Assembly: GCF_009758175.1 (NCBI RefSeq)
Contig: NZ_WRPM01000046.1
Location: 24,946 to 88,945, forward strand
Direction of reading: 5' to 3'
DNA length: 64,000 nucleotides
Source of the DNA: Nesterenkonia alkaliphila
Lineage (GTDB): Bacteria > Actinomycetota > Actinomycetes > Actinomycetales > Micrococcaceae
Below, in pieces: positions 51,431 through 60,372 of the stretch. Position 1 is the first letter of the stretch. The number at the start of each line of letters is the position of its first letter. A program made the position numbers and the translations under genes. A model generated the notes under the pieces. The model was given only the letters and a program-made list of their open reading frames with translations. It did no database searches and was not told the DNA's origin.

Positions 51431-54036
51431 CAACGCCTGCGCACAGTCAGACCGTGCACGGAGTCCTCGTCCAGGGAGAGTTCCTCGCGGTCTACCAGCA
51501 CAGTGTCGCCGTCGGAGACTTCGCCGCCGAGCAGCGCTTTGGCCAGCTGATCGCCGATCTCACGCTGCACCAGCCGGCGCAGCGGCCTGGCCCCGTAAGC
51601 AGGGTCATAGCCGGTGAACGCCAGCCATTCCTTGGCGGCCTCGGTGACCTCCAGGGTCAGCCGGCGCCCGGCGAGCCGAGCGGCCAGGGAGTTGATCTGC
51701 AGGTCCACAATAGATGTCAGCTGCTCCATGGAGAGCGGGTCGAACATCACGATGTCATCGAGCCGGTTGAGGAACTCGGGCTTGAAGCTGGCGTTGACCA
51801 CCCCCATCACGGCCTCGCGCTTGGCCCGGTCATCCTTGTCCTGATCCACCAGGAACTGGCTGCCAAGGTTTGAGGTGAGGATCAGCACCACATTGCGGAA
51901 GTCCACAGTGCGGCCCTGCCCGTCTGTGAGCCGGCCGTCGTCGAGGACCTGGAGCAGGATGTCGAAGACCTCGGGATGGGCTTTCTCCACCTCGTCGAGC
52001 AGCACCACCGAGTAGGGACGACGCCGCACCGCCTCGGTGAGCTGACCGCCCTCCTCATGCCCCACATAGCCGGGGGGCGCCCCGACCAACCGGGCCACTG
52101 AGTGCTTCTCGGCGTACTCGGACATATCGATGCGGATCATCGAGCGCTCGTCGTCGAAGAGGAACTCGGCGAGCGCCTTGGCCAGCTCGGTCTTGCCCAC
52201 ACCGGTGGGGCCCAGGAACAGGAAGCTGCCGGTGGGCCGGTCAGGGTCGGCGACTCCGGTACGGGCGCGGCGCACAGCGTCGGAGACAGCAGTGACAGCC
52301 TTGGTTTGGCCGATCAGCCGGGAGCCGATGAGCTCCTCCATCTGCAGCAGCTTCTCGGTCTCACCCTGCATCAGCCGCCCGGTGGGGATGCCGGTCCAGG
52401 CGGAGATCACCTCGGCGATGGCATCCGCGTCCACTTTGTCCGAGACCATCCGGTCTTCCTGCTCAGCGCCGGCCTCCTGAGCCTCGGCCTCAGCTAAGGC
52501 CTGCTCAGCCTGGGGGATCTCACCGTAGCGCAGCCGGCCAACCTCAGCGAAGTCGCCCTCACGCTCGGCACGCTCGGCGGCGGACTTCAGCTCGTCCAGC
52601 CTGCGGTGCAGCTCGGCGGCCCGGTTGTGGGCCCCCTGCTCCCGCTCCCAGCGGGCGTTGAGCGCATCGAGCTCCTCCCGCTTATTGGCCAGCTCCTCCT
52701 CCAGAGCGGTCAGGCGCTCCTTGGAGGCGGCGTCGGTCTCCTGAGCCAGCCAAGTCCGTTCAGCCTCAAGCCGGTCAACTGCGCGGCGCAGTTCGTCAAT
52801 CTCCACCGGGTCGGAGTCGATCTCCATCTTCAGCCGGGAGGCGGCCTCGTCCACCAGGTCGATGGCTTTATCGGGCAGCTGCCGGCCGGTGATGTATCGG
52901 TCGGAGAGCTCGGCGGCGGCCACCAGTGCGGCATCGGAGATCTCAACTCCGTGGTGGGCCTGGTACTTCTCCTTGATCCCGCGCAGGATCGCCACCGTGT
53001 CCTCCACTGAGGGCTCGCCCACATAAACCTGCTGGAAGCGGCGCTCCAGAGCGGCGTCGGTCTCGATGTTCTCCCGGTACTCATCCAGGGTGGTGGCACC
53101 GATCAGCCGCAGCTCGCCGCGGGCCAGCATCGGCTTGAGCATATTCCCGGCGTCCATAGAGCCGTCGGAGGATCCGCCGGCACCGACCATGGTGTGCACC
53201 TCGTCGATGAAGCTGATGATCTCGCCCTCTGAGGCTTTGATTTCATCGAGCACGGCCTTGAGCCGTTCCTCGAACTCCCCGCGGTATTTAGAGCCAGCGA
53301 CCATAGCGCCGAGGTCCAGGGAGATCAGCCGCTTGTTCTTCAGTGCGTTGGGCACATCGCCGGCCTCAATGCGCTGAGCCAGGCCCTCCACCACGGCGGT
53401 CTTACCGACCCCGGGCTCACCGATGAGCACTGGGTTGTTCTTGGTGCGGCGGGAGAGCACCTGCACCACGCGGCGGATCTCGGCGTCGCGGCCGATCACC
53501 GGGTCCAGCTTGCCCTCCTTGGCCAGCTCCGTCAGATCGGTGCCGAACTTGGCCAGGGCTTCGAAGGTGCCTTCAGGGTCCGGGTTGGTGACTTTGCGAC
53601 CCTGCCGCACGGAGTCCACGGCGGCCCGCAGGGCCTTCACATCGGCCCCGTTGTCCTTCAGTGCCGCTGCCGCGGCGTCGTTGATTCCAGCGATACCCAG
53701 CAGCAGGTGCTCAGTGGAGACGTAGTCATCGCCCATCCGCTCGGATTCGGCCTGGGCGTTCTTCATCACGGAGAGCCCGTTGCGGGAGAACTGGGCGTTG
53801 GTCATGGAGGATCCGGAGGAGCTGGGCAGCTCCTTGATCGCGGCGGAAGCACGCCCGGAGACTGCGTCAGGGTCAGCGCCGGCGGCTTTGAGCGCGGCCA
53901 CTGCCACTGACTCCCGGGTGTCCATCAGTGCTTTGAGGATATGGGCAGGCTCAATCTGCGGGTTGCCGGCGGTATTGGCGTTCATGGCGGCCGCGCTGAC
54001 GGCCTCCTGCGACTTGGTGGTGAGCTTGATGTCCAT
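51430..54036 (-). CDS. clpB: ClpB disaggregase (Hsp100 AAA+ chaperone)
   Basis: 868 aa from the ATG at 54036. The N-domain (about 1-145) is followed by NBD1 with [13 protein letters not shown], the coiled-coil M domain (about 400-520, rich in Arg/Glu/Leu) and NBD2 with [15 protein letters not shown] and [10 protein letters not shown]. It rescues aggregated proteins with DnaK. An HspR-type inverted repeat lies 46 nt upstream of the ATG. The frame stays open to 54360, but that extension runs through the operator and the divergent gene and is not used. Confidence 0.97.
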   Translation of the reverse strand: MDIKLTTKSQEAVSAAAMNANTAGNPQIEPAHILKALMDTRESVAVAALKAAGADPDAVSGRASAAIKELPSSSGSSMTNAQFSRNGLSVMKNAQAESERMGDDYVSTEHLLLGIAGINDAAAAALKDNGADVKALRAAVDSVRQGRKVTNPDPEGTFEALAKFGTDLTELAKEGKLDPVIGRDAEIRRVVQVLSRRTKNNPVLIGEPGVGKTAVVEGLAQRIEAGDVPNALKNKRLISLDLGAMVAGSKYRGEFEERLKAVLDEIKASEGEIISFIDEVHTMVGAGGSSDGSMDAGNMLKPMLARGELRLIGATTLDEYRENIETDAALERRFQQVYVGEPSVEDTVAILRGIKEKYQAHHGVEISDAALVAAAELSDRYITGRQLPDKAIDLVDEAASRLKMEIDSDPVEIDELRRAVDRLEAERTWLAQETDAASKERLTALEEELANKREELDALNARWEREQGAHNRAAELHRRLDELKSAAERAEREGDFAEVGRLRYGEIPQAEQALAEAEAQEAGAEQEDRMVSDKVDADAIAEVISAWTGIPTGRLMQGETEKLLQMEELIGSRLIGQTKAVTAVSDAVRRARTGVADPDRPTGSFLFLGPTGVGKTELAKALAEFLFDDERSMIRIDMSEYAEKHSVARLVGAPPGYVGHEEGGQLTEAVRRRPYSVVLLDEVEKAHPEVFDILLQVLDDGRLTDGQGRTVDFRNVVLILTSNLGSQFLVDQDKDDRAKREAVMGVVNASFKPEFLNRLDDIVMFDPLSMEQLTSIVDLQINSLAARLAGRRLTLEVTEAAKEWLAFTGYDPAYGARPLRRLVQREIGDQLAKALLGGEVSDGDTVLVDREELSLDEDSVHGLTVRRR

Positions 54037-54081
54037 GGCCTTCGCGGCCCCCTTCCATTCACAACTGCACGTACAGGAAAA

Positions 54082-54102
54082 CTTGAGTCCATCGTACTCA
54101 AC
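54082..54102 (-). promoter_or_regulatory. HAIR element (HspR operator) of clpB
   Basis: CTTGAGT-N7-ACTCAAC matches the HspR-associated inverted repeat CTTGAGT-N7-ACTCAAG in 13 of 14 positions. HspR is the known repressor of clpB and dnaK in actinobacteria; the hspR gene is not in this window. Confidence 0.85.
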
Positions 54103-54144
54103 TTTCTGGGCGGCGTCGTTATTCCACCTCACCTGCAGTCTGTG

Positions 54145-54150
54145 TAGCAT
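54145..54150 (+). promoter_or_regulatory. MazG-like gene leaderless-type -10 box
   Basis: TAGCAT ends 7 nt before the ATG at 54158, with no Shine-Dalgarno sequence between. Confidence 0.4.
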
Positions 54151-54157
54151 CGTCCAG

Positions 54158-54460
54158 ATGCATCTCAACGACATCGCCCTCCGCATTGAGAATCTGTCCG
54201 TCCAGTACGCAGAGGTGTACGGGATCAGCCGTTCCGCCGACTGGGCCCTTCTCAAACTCACCGAAGAGATCGGAGAGCTGGCCCAGGCGCATCTCACCCT
54301 GACCGGCCAAAACAGAGATCGTGGCCTGAGCACAGAAGAGCAGCAGCAGGTCGTGACCAATGAGCTCGGAGACGTCCTCGGAATGTGCCTGGTCTACGCG
54401 AAACAGCTCGGCATCGACCCTGAACTGGCCATTGCAGAGAAATGGTTCCAACACGAGTGA
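54158..54460 (+). CDS. MazG-like nucleotide pyrophosphohydrolase
   Basis: 100 aa, all-alpha. WALLKLTEEIGELAQAHL supplies the EExxE metal motif and VTNELGDVLGMCLVYA the ExxD motif of the MazG/dUTPase-like fold. It would cleave NTPs to NMPs, perhaps cleaning damaged nucleotides. It diverges from clpB and is coupled to the next hydrolase by a GTGA overlap. Confidence 0.8.
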   Translation: MHLNDIALRIENLSVQYAEVYGISRSADWALLKLTEEIGELAQAHLTLTGQNRDRGLSTEEQQQVVTNELGDVLGMCLVYAKQLGIDPELAIAEKWFQHE

Positions 54461-55170
54461 ATCGCCTTCCCGATATCGCTGGGGCCCTGCGCATCACGCT
54501 CGACCTGGACGAGGTGGAGCTGGGCGGCTACGCCTGGTGGGGTGAGAGCCGCGCCCCGGCGTTTCTGCTGCTGCACGGGTGGGGTGAGGACGCCTCAACT
54601 ATGGCCCCGGTGGCCCAGCGGGTGCGCTCCAGAGCCTGGCATGCGGTGAGCATCTCGATGCGCGGCTGGCGCGGCTCGAGCGGTGCCGACGACTATGGCC
54701 TCAGTGCAGCGCGGGATATCGGCGCGGTCCTGGCCTGGATGAGACGGCAGCCCCTGGCCTCCTCACCGGTTCTGGTGGGGTTTTCGATGGGCGGGCTCAT
54801 GGCGAGCTTGGCTGCCGCGGAGCAGGAACCGGGGGAGCTTGCAGGGATCACCGTGGTCAGCGCTCCCAGCGAGCTCACCTCGTTCTACCGCGATACCGCC
54901 TTCGGGGGCGTTCGGCGATACCTGGACGCCACGCTGCAGCCCGCCCAGTGGCGGGAATCGTCCCCGCTGACCCACTCCTCTCGTCTGGTGCATCCGATGG
55001 TTGTGGTGACCGGCGGGCAGGATGTGATGACCCCGCCAGAACAGGGACTGCGCCTTGCCGAATCCGCCCCGAATGCACGGCATATTCACCGGGACCTGAT
55101 GGGCCACCACCCTTCAGAACAGGACTGGGAGCACATCCTCACCGAATCGGCGCGCACATTCGGCCTGTGA
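54457..55170 (+). CDS. Alpha/beta hydrolase
   Basis: 237 aa from the GTG at 54457, chosen for the GTGA overlap; an ATG at 54442 is possible. FLLLHGWGEDASTM carries the oxyanion region, LVGFSMGGLMAS the nucleophile Ser, and the later VVTGGQDVMTP and HIHRDLMGHHPSE the Asp and His. No signal peptide. A cytoplasmic esterase or thioesterase-like enzyme of unknown substrate. Confidence 0.85.
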   Translation: MNRLPDIAGALRITLDLDEVELGGYAWWGESRAPAFLLLHGWGEDASTMAPVAQRVRSRAWHAVSISMRGWRGSSGADDYGLSAARDIGAVLAWMRRQPLASSPVLVGFSMGGLMASLAAAEQEPGELAGITVVSAPSELTSFYRDTAFGGVRRYLDATLQPAQWRESSPLTHSSRLVHPMVVVTGGQDVMTPPEQGLRLAESAPNARHIHRDLMGHHPSEQDWEHILTESARTFGL

Positions 55171-55271
55171 ACCTGCCCCTGCGGTGCCCGCCCCGGCCCT
55201 CTCAGGGCCATCTTCTCCTGACGCCTCCGTGCTGCAGCAGGTCGCTGCCGCAGTTCAGCGACTGAGGATCA

Positions 55272-55277
55272 TAGGGT
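55272..55277 (+). promoter_or_regulatory. Deacetylase gene leaderless-type -10 box
   Basis: TAGGGT ends 6 nt before the GTG at 55284, supporting that start over the GTG at 55278. Confidence 0.4.
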
Positions 55278-55283
55278 GTGACT

Positions 55284-56204
55284 GTGCGGCCTCTTCCCCT
55301 GCTTCTCCGCGCAGCCTGCACTGCCCTTGCTGCCATGCTGCTGCTTCTGGGCGCGGCTGCGGCTCCTATTCCGGGGACCGCCAAGCTGGTCCATACCGCC
55401 AGCACCCACATCTGGCAGGAAGCGGTCAATGACCGCACCCAGTACCTGCGCAGCAGCATTGCGGCCTATCCTTGGGCGGAACAGACTGCGCAGCTGCGCC
55501 AGCAAAAAGATTACGACGACGCCGAGGAGTCCGCGGTGCCAGAGATCAGCGACCCACCCCGCACTCCCCGCTTGGTGCGCAATCCCGCCGGGCCTGTGGA
55601 CTGCACCCAGGTGCCGTGTGTGGCGCTGACCTTTGACGATGGTCCGGTGCCGAACACCCGGCAGGTGCTCACCGCACTGTCCGAGGTGGACGCCAGGGCC
55701 AGCTTCTTCATGACCGGCCAGATGGCCGCGACCTATCCCGAGATCGCTGCCGAGGTCGCAGCGGCTGGGCATGAGGTGGGCAACCACGGCTGGAGCCACA
55801 CCGACTTCACCGATCTCAGCGATGCACAGCTGCGCTCAGAGCTGGACCGCACTGCGGAGGCGATTGAGCAGGCCGCCGGGATCCGCCCGAGGATGGCCCG
55901 GCCGCCCTACGGGGCGCTGGACTCCCGGGTCAGGGCGGCCTCAGGGCTGCCGATGATCAAATGGGGCACCGATTCCCGCGACTGGCAGCACAAATCCGCA
56001 GCCGAGACTCATCAACGAGTGCTGGAGAACGTCTCACCGGGAGACATTGTGCTGCTGCACGATCTGGAGGCCTCCACCGCCGAGGCCGTGCCGCTGATCC
56101 TCCGCGACCTGCTGGCCGAGGGCTACCACCTGGTCACGGTCAGCGAGATTCTCGGTCAGCCCGGCCAGCCCGGCGAGGTCTACCACTCCGGCCAGAAGCC
56201 CTGA
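55284..56204 (+). CDS. Secreted polysaccharide deacetylase (CE4/NodB)
   Basis: 306 aa. The signal sequence (LLLRAACTALAAMLLLLGAA) may stay as an anchor. The NodB domain has TFDDGP (metal and catalytic Asp), H-x3-H in NHGWSHTDF, RPPYGALD, DSRDWQ and the catalytic His in IVLLHD. It probably removes N-acetyl groups from peptidoglycan or another wall glycan, which usually gives lysozyme resistance. The GTG start follows a TANNNT box. Confidence 0.88.
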   Translation: MRPLPLLLRAACTALAAMLLLLGAAAAPIPGTAKLVHTASTHIWQEAVNDRTQYLRSSIAAYPWAEQTAQLRQQKDYDDAEESAVPEISDPPRTPRLVRNPAGPVDCTQVPCVALTFDDGPVPNTRQVLTALSEVDARASFFMTGQMAATYPEIAAEVAAAGHEVGNHGWSHTDFTDLSDAQLRSELDRTAEAIEQAAGIRPRMARPPYGALDSRVRAASGLPMIKWGTDSRDWQHKSAAETHQRVLENVSPGDIVLLHDLEASTAEAVPLILRDLLAEGYHLVTVSEILGQPGQPGEVYHSGQKP

Positions 56205-56381
56205 GCTGGTCCCGGCGGCGCCTACACCCCGTTCGCCCCTTGCCCGGCTGCACCGAACCGTAAAACACGAGTCGCTAAGTGCAAGTACTCCGCCCACTGG
56301 CTGCTCACCCGCAGGGCTGACCGGCCAAGATAATCCTCAGGGGTGACGTTCTTGGTCCGGTAATCCGGAAGACTTATCACC

Positions 56382-56972
56382 ATGATCCAGACACTGACTG
56401 CACTCACTGAGACCGCACAGACCCTAGCCCTGGCCGGCGGCGCCGAGACCGACCCCACACAGATCGTCTTCCCGGAGGACTCCTTCTGGGGTCAGCTGCG
56501 CGGCTGGACCGAATCACTGCCGGAGACTCTGCAGTGGCTGGGCGTAATCGCCGTCTCCGCCATTCCGTTCTTCGAGTCCTACGGGGGCGGCTTCCTGGGC
56601 GTGCTGATCGGCATGCCGCTGTGGGCTGCGATCATCGCCGCAGTGGTGGGCAATATGCTATCCCTGACCATCGTGGTCTACACCGCTCACGGCATCCGCA
56701 GCGCGGTGGTCAAGGGCAGGGAGCCCCAGGAGATGAGCGAGGGCAAGCGCAAGCGCCGGGAGAAGGCCAAGCGACTCTTCGACAAATTCGGGGTACCCGG
56801 AGTATCTCTGCTGGGGCCCTTCGCTCTGCCCAGCCAGATCACCGCTCCGCTGATGGTCAGCTTCGGCGCCAACCGGAACCTGGTGCTGATCTGGATGCTG
56901 GTCTCCGTGATTGTCTGGGGCACCGGCTTCGCCCTGCTCGGCATCGGATTCCTCAACCTGATCAGCGGCTGA
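56382..56972 (+). CDS. Small multi-drug export family membrane protein (COG2426 type)
   Basis: 196 aa with about four membrane spans. ISAIPFFESYGGG-type sequence (VSAIPFFESYGGGF) and FDKFGVPGVSLLGPFALPSQ are characteristic of this family. A basic loop (EGKRKRREKAKR) lies between spans. Despite the family name, the transported substrate is not established. The 177 nt before it hold no gene. Confidence 0.8.
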   Translation: MIQTLTALTETAQTLALAGGAETDPTQIVFPEDSFWGQLRGWTESLPETLQWLGVIAVSAIPFFESYGGGFLGVLIGMPLWAAIIAAVVGNMLSLTIVVYTAHGIRSAVVKGREPQEMSEGKRKRREKAKRLFDKFGVPGVSLLGPFALPSQITAPLMVSFGANRNLVLIWMLVSVIVWGTGFALLGIGFLNLISG

Positions 56973-57015
56973 TCCCGGCAGCGGCTGGCTCCTGAGCCGG
57001 CGTTGCCGCCGGGGC

Positions 57016-58233
57016 TCACCGCTGGTGTTCGTCCCGCGGGTAGCGCTGCAGCTCCCGGGATCCCTGGGTGATGTTCTTCAGGTCGGCGTCATCATCGAAG
57101 TTAGCACCGATGGCGCCGGCCACTACCCCCATCGAGGCAGAGAGCCAGGCCACATCCACATAATTGGCGAAGGTCGCCTGGTCCTCCCCAATGTTCTGGG
57201 CCATGAACGCCGGTTCGATCAGCAGCAGCCCCACGCCCAAAATGCCGCCAAAGAGGAGCAGGTACAGCGAGGTCACGCTCACCAGCAGGGTCACCACTGT
57301 GGAGGCGTTGTACATCAGAGCCTCCTTGCGCCCGCCGACTGTATTCGGCCGGTCCCACAGCCTGTTGGCCAGGGTCAGCCAGAGCACCACACTGGCGATG
57401 GCAACCAGTGAGACCACCAGCAGGCGCCAACCGGGCAGAAAGTTGGCCATCTCCCAGATAGTGGAGAAGAAGATGCCGAAGGCCCCGGTGGCCGCGGCTG
57501 CGGCAAAGACCCCAGAGAGCTTAGTCAAGGACCAGAACGGCTCATTGGCCGCCACCATGCCCAGCGTCATCCAAAACCGCCCGGGGACGAACCGCGGCGG
57601 AGAAATGAAGTAGGTCTCGTGGCCCTGCTGCTCCTCCACTTGGGTGGTCAGACCGCTCCGCTCATGGGCCTCTGCCGCCGAGTGGTACGCCAGCGCCTCC
57701 ACACTGCGGCGCAGCTGGCCCCGCAGACTCGCGCGCACCCCCACAGGGCCCAAGCCCGGCAGTGAGATCACAGCCAGCCGGTCCGCGAAGTGCAGCTCCA
57801 CAGACTTGGCCTTCCGGCCCGCAGTGCGCGGCACCTCGGTGATCACCACCGAGATATCAGCGCCGTCCTCGCGGGCCCAGCGCTGCACCTCATCCAGGTC
57901 AAGCGTGGCATCCTGACGCAGCGGAATCAGGGTCTGCTTATGGATGATGGTGGCTCCCCGGCTCCAGTCCTTATCCTGCTCGGAGAGCAGCCGGCGCATA
58001 TGCATCGAGGTGCGCCCAGGGTCTGAGTACACCGCGATGGTGAACTCCTCGGCATCCTTGGCAGCACCGGACTCATCCTCCCCTGAATGCGGGGCCCGCG
58101 GGGCACGCTGCGCCCCTGCGGGCTCTTCGGCCTCGCCACGGTCCTCGATGACCTCGCTCTGTCCCTGGTTCGGTGTTCCGTGCTCTCTCTCGGTATCCGA
58201 TCGCTCAGCTGGGGTGTTCTGTTCCTGCCTCAC
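57016..58233 (-). CDS. Uncharacterised membrane protein with soluble N-terminal domain
   Basis: 405 aa from the GTG at 58233, chosen because TACTCT lies 6 nt upstream; a TTG at 58260 is possible. A disordered acidic N-terminus (about 60 residues) precedes a soluble domain with EEFTIAVYSDPGRTSMHMRR and VELHFADRLAVISLPGLGPVG. Four to five membrane spans follow, with EALMYNASTVVTLLVSVTS and LLIEPAFMAQNIGE. I do not recognise the family; its layout is similar to membrane proteins of unknown function in Micrococcales. No catalytic motif is evident. Confidence 0.7.
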   Translation of the reverse strand: MRQEQNTPAERSDTEREHGTPNQGQSEVIEDRGEAEEPAGAQRAPRAPHSGEDESGAAKDAEEFTIAVYSDPGRTSMHMRRLLSEQDKDWSRGATIIHKQTLIPLRQDATLDLDEVQRWAREDGADISVVITEVPRTAGRKAKSVELHFADRLAVISLPGLGPVGVRASLRGQLRRSVEALAYHSAAEAHERSGLTTQVEEQQGHETYFISPPRFVPGRFWMTLGMVAANEPFWSLTKLSGVFAAAAATGAFGIFFSTIWEMANFLPGWRLLVVSLVAIASVVLWLTLANRLWDRPNTVGGRKEALMYNASTVVTLLVSVTSLYLLLFGGILGVGLLLIEPAFMAQNIGEDQATFANYVDVAWLSASMGVVAGAIGANFDDDADLKNITQGSRELQRYPRDEHQR

Positions 58234-58239
58234 CCCGGC

Positions 58240-58245
58240 AGAGTA
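58240..58245 (-). promoter_or_regulatory. Leaderless-type -10 box of the membrane protein gene
   Basis: On the minus strand TACTCT ends 6 nt before the GTG at 58233, and there is no Shine-Dalgarno sequence. Confidence 0.35.
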
Positions 58246-58308
58246 TGGGTAACTGCTCAACTAACCCTGACCTCTACCTGAACAGTTACAGAACACCTCT
58301 GGCGAGTG

Positions 58309-59379
58309 TCAACCCTGAAGCCGGTCCAGCACCAGGGGCTTGACCTTGGTCCCGTACAACTCGATGGCCTCCATCATGTGCTCGTGGGCCAGCGAGCCGT
58401 TACCGTACTTCAGGCCGAATCGGGTAATCCCCAGCTGCTTCTGAGTTTTGACGATCTTCTCCGCTACAGTCTCCGGAGAGCCGACGAACAGCGCGCCGTG
58501 AGTGATCTCCTGCTGAAACTGATCGAAGGATGGAAAACCGTTGCCCCAGCCGCGCTCTTTGCCGAGCTTGGCCATAGACTCCGCCCAGGAGGGGTAGAAG
58601 ATTTCCTGAGCCCGCTGGTCAGTCTCAGCCACAAACCCATGCGAGTGACTGGCCACCCGCAGTTCCTCGGGCTGGCCGAACTCTGCCAGGGCGCGCTTGT
58701 AGAGCTCCACGAAGGGTGCGAACCGGCCGGGGGCACCACCTATGATCGCCAGCTCCAGCCCCACTCCGTGCCGGGCAGCGCGGACGACTGAATTGGGAGT
58801 GCCGCCTACCGCTATCCACGTGGGGAGCCCGTGCTCATGGTCAGTCTTGGGGAAGATCTCCTGAGCCTTCAACGGAGCTCTGGTCTGGCCTTCCCAGGTG
58901 ATGCTGCCCTCGCTGCGCAGGGCGGCAAACAGCTCCACCTTCTCCTCAAAGAGCTGCTCGTAGTCGGAGAGGTCGTAGCCGAACAGCGGGTAGGACTCAA
59001 TAAAGCTGCCCCGGCCCAGGCTGACCTCTGCCCGGCCGCCGGTGAGCCCGTCGATAGTGGCGAACCGCTGGTAGACCCGCACCGGATCATCTGAGCTGAG
59101 CACGGTGACGGCCGAGATGAGTTTGATCCGCTCGGTAGCCGCGCCCACCGCTGCCAGCACCACGTCGGGGGCCGAGATCGCGTAGTCGGGCCGGTGGTGC
59201 TCGCCGATCCCGACCACATCAATGCCTACCTGATCCGCCAGAGTGGCCTCTGCCAGCACATTGCGCAGCACCTCGGGCTGGGACAGCTCGCGCTGCCCGT
59301 CGGGGGTCTTGGTGACATCGCCAAAGGTATGGATGCCGAACTCAAAGTGCTCTCTGTGCCGCTCTGTGCTGATGGTCAT
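58309..59379 (-). CDS. LLM-class flavin-dependent oxidoreductase (luciferase-like)
   Basis: 356 aa TIM barrel. GIDVVGIGEHHRPDY and TVLSSDDPVRVYQRFATID, with GRGSFIESYPLFGYD, are typical of LLM monooxygenases that use reduced FMN or F420. GAPGRFAPFVELYKRA and the late FVGSPETVAEKI are also conserved. The substrate is unknown. A ribosome binding site (AGGAGAG) precedes the ATG, and a perfect AT-rich palindrome lies 88 nt upstream. Confidence 0.88.
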   Translation of the reverse strand: MTISTERHREHFEFGIHTFGDVTKTPDGQRELSQPEVLRNVLAEATLADQVGIDVVGIGEHHRPDYAISAPDVVLAAVGAATERIKLISAVTVLSSDDPVRVYQRFATIDGLTGGRAEVSLGRGSFIESYPLFGYDLSDYEQLFEEKVELFAALRSEGSITWEGQTRAPLKAQEIFPKTDHEHGLPTWIAVGGTPNSVVRAARHGVGLELAIIGGAPGRFAPFVELYKRALAEFGQPEELRVASHSHGFVAETDQRAQEIFYPSWAESMAKLGKERGWGNGFPSFDQFQQEITHGALFVGSPETVAEKIVKTQKQLGITRFGLKYGNGSLAHEHMMEAIELYGTKVKPLVLDRLQG

Positions 59380-59467
59380 GATCTCTCCTGCGCTGGCCGT
59401 AACGGGTCTACCCGGGCACCTGAGGCACCCTTCTGAGGTACCAACCGTGGCGGCGTCGTCGTAATTC

Positions 59468-59481
59468 CTTCAAATTTGAAG
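59468..59481 (-). promoter_or_regulatory. 14-bp perfect palindrome upstream of the LLM oxidoreductase
   Basis: CTTCAAATTTGAAG stands out as AT-rich in a GC-rich region and lies upstream of the flavin oxidoreductase. The form suits a MarR-family operator, but no candidate regulator is adjacent. Confidence 0.5.
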
Positions 59482-59502
59482 CACTTGCCGGTGGTGCAGG
59501 GA

Positions 59503-60147
59503 TCAGTCGCCCACCTGGATCCCTGCCTCAGCTGCCAGGTGCGGAGCCAGCTGAAGCAACTGCGCCTGGGACACCGTGGCGCCGCGCAGATTGGCCAGGC
59601 TGGTCACCCTGCGGAACTCAGCGCTGCGCAGATCCACATCCGCCAGTTCCGCGCCGGTGAGCACCAGGGTGCCGATGCTGCAGTCGCGGAACTGCAGGCG
59701 CCGAGCCCGGGCACTGCTGAGATCCAGTTCTCCGATCTGACAGGACTCCAGTAGCACATCCATCAGGCGTGCGCCGCGGAGGTTCACCAGGTCGAACTTG
59801 CTGCCGGTAATGTGCACCCCTGACCACTCGGCATCGTAGAGCTCAGCCGCCCCGATCCGCGAACCGCCCAGGAAGGTGTCGCGCCATGTGGCCCGCGGGC
59901 TGTGCAGCTGCGGGGCGCTGAGCCGCTCGAGGTGAGTGTCGATGAGACTCAGCCTCGTGAGGTCGGCCCCGGCAACCGTCAGACCTTCTGCCAGGCACTC
60001 CACCAGGGTCGCATCACGCAGCTCGAGGTCACTCAGATCCAGTGAGCTCAGGTGCGCACCCTCGGCCCGGGCTTCCCTGAGGAACTCCTGGCGGCTGATC
60101 GGCCTCAGGTGCCGCGGTCGGTGCAGGTTCAGCCTGGGAGTGTTCAT
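59503..60147 (-). CDS. Pentapeptide-repeat-like protein
   Basis: 214 aa from the ATG at 60147 after GGTGAGGGC. The central part repeats A-D/N-L-x-x units (DLSDLELRDATLVECL, ADLTRLSLIDTHLERL, NLRGARLMDVLLESC), which build a right-handed beta helix. No signal peptide. Some family members mimic DNA and protect gyrase; others have no known role. The function here is open. Confidence 0.8.
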   Translation of the reverse strand: MNTPRLNLHRPRHLRPISRQEFLREARAEGAHLSSLDLSDLELRDATLVECLAEGLTVAGADLTRLSLIDTHLERLSAPQLHSPRATWRDTFLGGSRIGAAELYDAEWSGVHITGSKFDLVNLRGARLMDVLLESCQIGELDLSSARARRLQFRDCSIGTLVLTGAELADVDLRSAEFRRVTSLANLRGATVSQAQLLQLAPHLAAEAGIQVGD

Positions 60148-60225
60148 GCCCTCACCGTACCGCCGCAGGGGGAGACGCCCGCCGCGCGCCCTGCACCCTC
60201 CGCCTCCCACACCCAGGTGCCCCAC

Positions 60226-60255
60226 TTGCGCTGGTAAACGTTTTCCGCCTATGCT
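60226..60255 (+). promoter_or_regulatory. Promoter of the Gfo/Idh-DUF993-isomerase operon
   Basis: TTGCGC (60226-60231) and TATGCT (60250-60255) are 18 nt apart. The LacI-type operator occupies the spacer, so a bound repressor would cover the promoter. The start codon is 117 nt further on, leaving a long leader with no structure that I recognise. Confidence 0.5.
60233..60246 (+). promoter_or_regulatory. LacI-type operator of the sugar operon
   Basis: GGTAAACGTTTTCC differs by one base from the operator upstream of the xylanase (32650), and the flanking GCT and GC bases are also the same. Confidence 0.7.
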
Positions 60256-60270
60256 GTGACCCAGATCACC
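60255..60270 (+). promoter_or_regulatory. Crp/GlxR-like site of the sugar operon
   Basis: TGTGA-CCCAGA-TCACC matches the Crp consensus with one mismatch. It lies just downstream of the -10 box, a position that would repress rather than activate this promoter. Confidence 0.5.
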
Positions 60271-60372
60271 GCAGGGTCGGTATCAGTACGACGCCGCCCC
60301 TGACCGCGGTCACCGCACCGCGGGAAGCACACGCACCACAGGCGCAGAACCACGCGCAGAACGGACGGGGAC

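Noticed and set aside
54037..54360. N-terminal extension of clpB to 54360
   Set aside because: It would run through the HAIR operator and the divergent MazG-like gene, and ClpB homologues begin at the ATG at 54036.
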